From: an uncultured Parabacteroides sp. | Lineage (GTDB): Bacteria > Bacteroidota > Bacteroidia > Bacteroidales > Tannerellaceae | Assembly (NCBI GenBank): GCA_900541965.1 | Contig: UQLN01000031.1 | Span: forward strand, 1-55,550 | Reading direction: 5' to 3' | DNA length: 55,550 bases | Part shown: piece after piece, positions 53,435 to 55,550 of the stretch | Layout of the letters: every line of letters begins with the position of its first letter | Numbering within the stretch: the first letter of the stretch is position 1 | Translations under genes and position numbers: made by a program | The notes under the pieces: generated by a model | What the model was told of the DNA's origin: nothing | The model's input: only the letters and a program-made list of their open reading frames with translations | The model's database searches: none

Positions 53435-53465
53435 CAAATGTACGGGTTATTCCGATAAAAACAAA
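53435..53465 (-). promoter_or_regulatory. Invertible promoter, pointing left
   Basis: On the minus strand TTTG (53465-53462), a 19-base spacer and TACATTTG (53442-53435) match the Bacteroides consensus exactly, with the same spacing as the capsule promoter. After inversion it would occupy 53515-53545 on the plus strand, with a start near 53552, and read through the leader into the lipoprotein gene. Confidence 0.88.
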
Positions 53466-53492
53466 CAAATTCGATAAAAATGTAAACAAACT

Positions 53493-53597
53493 CTAACGCA
53501 TATTCTTTAATAAATAACTTTCGACAAAACTGATTTTATTTAGAATTAGATTCTTAACATCCTGAATTTCAGTAAGTATTTTGTTGTTATTATCCAT
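53493..53597 (-). other. Alternative recombinase tail (34 codons), silent in this orientation
   Basis: From the ATG at 53597 the minus strand reads a 34-residue helical peptide starting MDNNNKILTEIQDVKNLIL, then TAG. It is in frame with the right repeat, so after inversion it would be fused to the recombinase after residue 345. The start resembles the N-terminal helix of small Bacteroidales helix-turn-helix/excisionase-like proteins, which suggests a remnant. It may also be translated alone. Confidence 0.6.
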
Positions 53598-53598
53598 T

Positions 53599-53624
53599 GT
53601 CTCTTTCTTACAAAGAAGGGGACA
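53599..53624 (-). repeat. Right inverted repeat (26 bp) of the invertible segment
   Basis: Begins GTCTCTTTCTTACAAAG and ends AAGGGGACA, the perfect reverse complement of the left repeat at 53356-53381. The match stops exactly at these ends on both sides. Confidence 0.95.
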
Positions 53625-53649
53625 AAACTAAAGGGTAACGGATAAAACA

Positions 53650-53763
53650 ATGATGAAGACAAAAACTCAAGTTTCGGAAAAGGTCTTGCTGAAAATTTTG
53701 CTGCTGCGACAGGCCGTATTCACATATGGTTGCGTGTTGTGGCCCGGCCGGCTGTGTCCGTAA
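53650..53763 (+). CDS. Possible 37-residue leader peptide
   Basis: A short frame in the leader between the right inverted repeat and the lipoprotein gene encodes a peptide starting MMKTKTQVSEKVLLKILLLR with three cysteine/proline-rich residues at the end (LWPGRLCP). Just after its stop a GC-rich stretch with GGCC pairs is followed by CCCTTTTTG, which could act as an attenuator. It would be transcribed only when the promoter is flipped. It may be a leader peptide or chance; no family is recognised. Confidence 0.35.
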   Translation: MMKTKTQVSEKVLLKILLLRQAVFTYGCVLWPGRLCP

Positions 53764-53834
53764 AGGCCCTTTTTGTAAAAAGATGTAATTACCAATTTTT
53801 GTATTATGTATTAACAACTAAACAAGCAGTTAAA

Positions 53835-55550
53835 ATGAAAAGAACATTATTACTATTACTGTTATTAACAGTAGCGTTTTCAAGCTGTAAAAAGGATGAC
53901 CCTGTAATTGTAGAATACACGGTGTCTTTTGAATCCAACGGAGGCAGCGGCCTGTCTCCCGTTAAAGTACCCGAAGGGGGCAAAGTGACCAAACCGGGCG
54001 ACCCGATCAAAGAAGGTGAGACTTTCCTCGGCTGGTATAAGGAGACTGCTTTTACCACTGTTTGGGATTTTGAGAAGGATGTGGTTACTCAAAACCTTTC
54101 CCTGTATGCCCGCTGGGCCAAACCGGAGCAACAAGTCTATACCGTAAGTTTCGAAACGAACGGCGGCAGCGAGGTGGCCCCGTTGAGGGTGGTTGAAGGC
54201 GATAAATTGCTCAAACCCTCCGACCCTGTTAAAACAGATTGCAGTTTCCTCGGCTGGTACGCCGATGCTGCACTGACAGATGCATGGCCGTTTGCTGCCG
54301 GTGTGGTAAAGGCTGATATGACCTTGTACGCACGTTGGTCCGAACCGGGAGAAATGGTCTATAAGGTAAGTTTCGACACGGATGGCGGTAGTGAGATAGA
54401 GGTTGTATCTGTAAAAGAGAATGAGAAACTCATGCAGCCGGCAAACCCGGCCAAAGTGGGTTATGAGTTCGAAGGTTGGTTTACCGACCCAGAAAGATTG
54501 ACTGCATATGATTTTGAGGCTCCCGTTACAGCGGATATAACTTTGTACGGTAAATGGACAAAAGCAGTATTAGCACTTGTCGACTTTGAAACCGGTACCG
54601 ATTTTGAGACAAATGGCATCCTTTGGGATGAAGCTACCCGTACGCTCGATATAACAAATGCAACTGCGGGTTCTGTATTGAAGTTCAATACCAAGGGTGT
54701 TACTGCTGTCGAAACAAGTGCTACGGCTTTCTTTAATAAAAATGCATCCTCTATCGGGGGAGAGAAATCATTGTCAAATATCTTGAAGGTCGGTTCCTTG
54801 GTAGATGGCAAAATAGCGCTAAAGGTGAATATCCCTGTTCAGACATTAAAAGTCCCTTTGGATATCGTTTTAGGCATTCAGAGCTTTGACAGTGAAAGTG
54901 AATCTGAAACGATCACCATCACGAGCCGTCCTGATTATAATGGAACAGGTATCCAGCCTGTCATGATGAAGACAACAGATGATAAATTAGTCTTCTGGGC
55001 TCCTGTTAATGCGGAGGCAACAAAGATACCTGAATCTCTTGCAGACGCAAGTGATAGCAGTAATCCTAAGGATATAACCGAGTCTTGCGGTAAGTTGTTC
55101 CAGTGGGGTCGTAAGTTTGGTTTTGCTGCAACGAATGATGCTTCAACGACTGATACTGATAAATTTGATGGTAAAACAGATCCGTTAGGTTTTCCAAAAG
55201 GTCAGGGTGCCCTTGCTGAAATGAGCAAATGGGATGGCAAGTTCATCATGAGTAGTTCTTCTGCCCCTAATACCCAGAGCAACTGGTTACTTTTTAATGA
55301 AGATGGCAGCGACAATCCTGCTGGTTCTGCTATGGAAGCTGATGTTTGGTATCAGAAGTTGTGGAATAAAGGCACAGAGGATGCTCCTGTTAAAACCGAA
55401 TACGATCCTTGCCCAAAAGGTTGGCGTGTTCCTACATTCTCTGAATGGCAGGCAATTGGTGCCGGAAATACTGCTGTAACTAAAGAATGGGATGGTACCA
55501 ACAAGTTACTGTCCATCGCCGGTGCCGAAAGCGGCCAGAAGCTCATTTTG
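53835..55550 (+). CDS. Surface lipoprotein with three InlB B-repeats and a FISUMP domain (3' end outside window)
   Basis: The frame runs from the ATG at 53835 to the right edge without a stop (572 codons visible). A lipoprotein signal ends TVAFSSC. Three Listeria-Bacteroides (InlB B, PF09479) repeats follow at about residues 28-98, 99-170 and 171-241, each with a VSFxxxGGS start and a FLGWY/FEGWF then LYARW/LYGKW ending. A middle region of about 250 residues is unassigned. The visible end has DPCPKGWRVPTFSEWQAIG, the FISUMP (Fib_succ_major) signature. It is a large exported adhesin-like protein. It has no evident fixed promoter and appears to be controlled by the invertible promoter. Confidence 0.88.
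   Translation, partial: MKRTLLLLLLLTVAFSSCKKDDPVIVEYTVSFESNGGSGLSPVKVPEGGKVTKPGDPIKEGETFLGWYKETAFTTVWDFEKDVVTQNLSLYARWAKPEQQVYTVSFETNGGSEVAPLRVVEGDKLLKPSDPVKTDCSFLGWYADAALTDAWPFAAGVVKADMTLYARWSEPGEMVYKVSFDTDGGSEIEVVSVKENEKLMQPANPAKVGYEFEGWFTDPERLTAYDFEAPVTADITLYGKWTKAVLALVDFETGTDFETNGILWDEATRTLDITNATAGSVLKFNTKGVTAVETSATAFFNKNASSIGGEKSLSNILKVGSLVDGKIALKVNIPVQTLKVPLDIVLGIQSFDSESESETITITSRPDYNGTGIQPVMMKTTDDKLVFWAPVNAEATKIPESLADASDSSNPKDITESCGKLFQWGRKFGFAATNDASTTDTDKFDGKTDPLGFPKGQGALAEMSKWDGKFIMSSSSAPNTQSNWLLFNEDGSDNPAGSAMEADVWYQKLWNKGTEDAPVKTEYDPCPKGWRVPTFSEWQAIGAGNTAVTKEWDGTNKLLSIAGAESGQKLIL

Larger units (their letters stand above)
53382..53598. mobile_element. Invertible DNA segment (OFF orientation)
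   Basis: The 217 bases between the perfect 26-base inverted repeats hold the recombinase stop codon, a consensus promoter on the minus strand and the 34-codon minus-strand frame that would become the alternative recombinase tail. Inversion maps position p to 106980 minus p. In the present orientation the promoter points left, away from the lipoprotein gene. It is a probable on/off switch driven by the adjacent recombinase. Confidence 0.88.

Noticed and set aside
1..55550. tRNA or rRNA genes
   Set aside because: No stretch with a convincing cloverleaf T-loop or rRNA sequence was noticed in the intergenic regions; a dedicated tRNA search would be decisive.

Overview
The window looks like a chromosomal segment of a gut member of the Bacteroidales, most likely Parabacteroides or a close relative. 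The reasons are promoters of the Bacteroides type (TTTG, 19 bases, TAnnTTTG), a thrA / phosphoglycerate-mutase-like / thrC threonine operon, fimbrillin and FISUMP-type surface proteins, a GH78 rhamnosidase lipoprotein, DUF5686 and DUF1460 proteins, and a Bacteroidales-style tyrosine recombinase. The species cannot be fixed from sequence alone. No rRNA, tRNA, CRISPR array or complete insertion sequence was seen.

Layout. 1-1850: the 3' end of a fimbrillin-like surface protein gene, a GC-rich gap with degenerate duplicated words, an HU-like DNA-binding protein, and a strict 22-base-period array of 14-base palindromes between convergent genes. 1852-7409 (minus): threonine biosynthesis (thrA, a homoserine-kinase-type mutase homologue, thrC), interrupted by a small S23/four-helix-bundle gene between two copies of a hairpin-forming repeat. 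7820-12721 (minus): a tripartite efflux system (HlyD, DHA2 MFS, TolC) and an EamA permease. 13357-35642 (plus): a capsule or exopolysaccharide locus behind a consensus promoter. It holds a PglF-like dehydratase, a WbpP/WbpO pair, flippase, F420-type iron-sulfur protein, pyruvyltransferase, polymerase, three glycosyltransferases, and a PglC/PglD/PglE-like set. An export block follows: YjbH/GfcD split into two genes, a novel lipoprotein, Wza, a Wzc kinase with a Gly-Tyr tail, and a PHP phosphatase. A strong hairpin terminator closes it. 35811-50718: mostly housekeeping genes (cutC, pspC, uvrB, DUF1460, a frameshifted DUF5686 gene, a Crp/Fnr regulator, kdsA, miaA, gap, a YtxH/holin-X trio, prmA) and a GH78 alpha-L-rhamnosidase. 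50833-52107: an AAA/DUF4143 ATPase with 40-base tandem repeats over its start. 52348-55550: a tyrosine recombinase, an invertible promoter segment and a large lipoprotein with three InlB B-repeats and a FISUMP domain.

The strongest finding is at the right end. A perfect 26-base inverted repeat (53356-53381 and 53599-53624) bounds a 217-base segment carrying a consensus promoter that now points away from the lipoprotein gene (OFF). The left repeat lies inside the recombinase coding sequence. Flipping the segment would therefore turn on the lipoprotein and also replace the last 10 residues of the recombinase with a different 34-residue tail. Other items worth a look are the 22-base palindrome array beside the HU gene, the S23 cassette inside the thr operon, an in-frame gap of about ten residues next to the catalytic cysteine of GAPDH, the split YjbH, and the frameshift in the DUF5686 gene next to a TGGA repeat.
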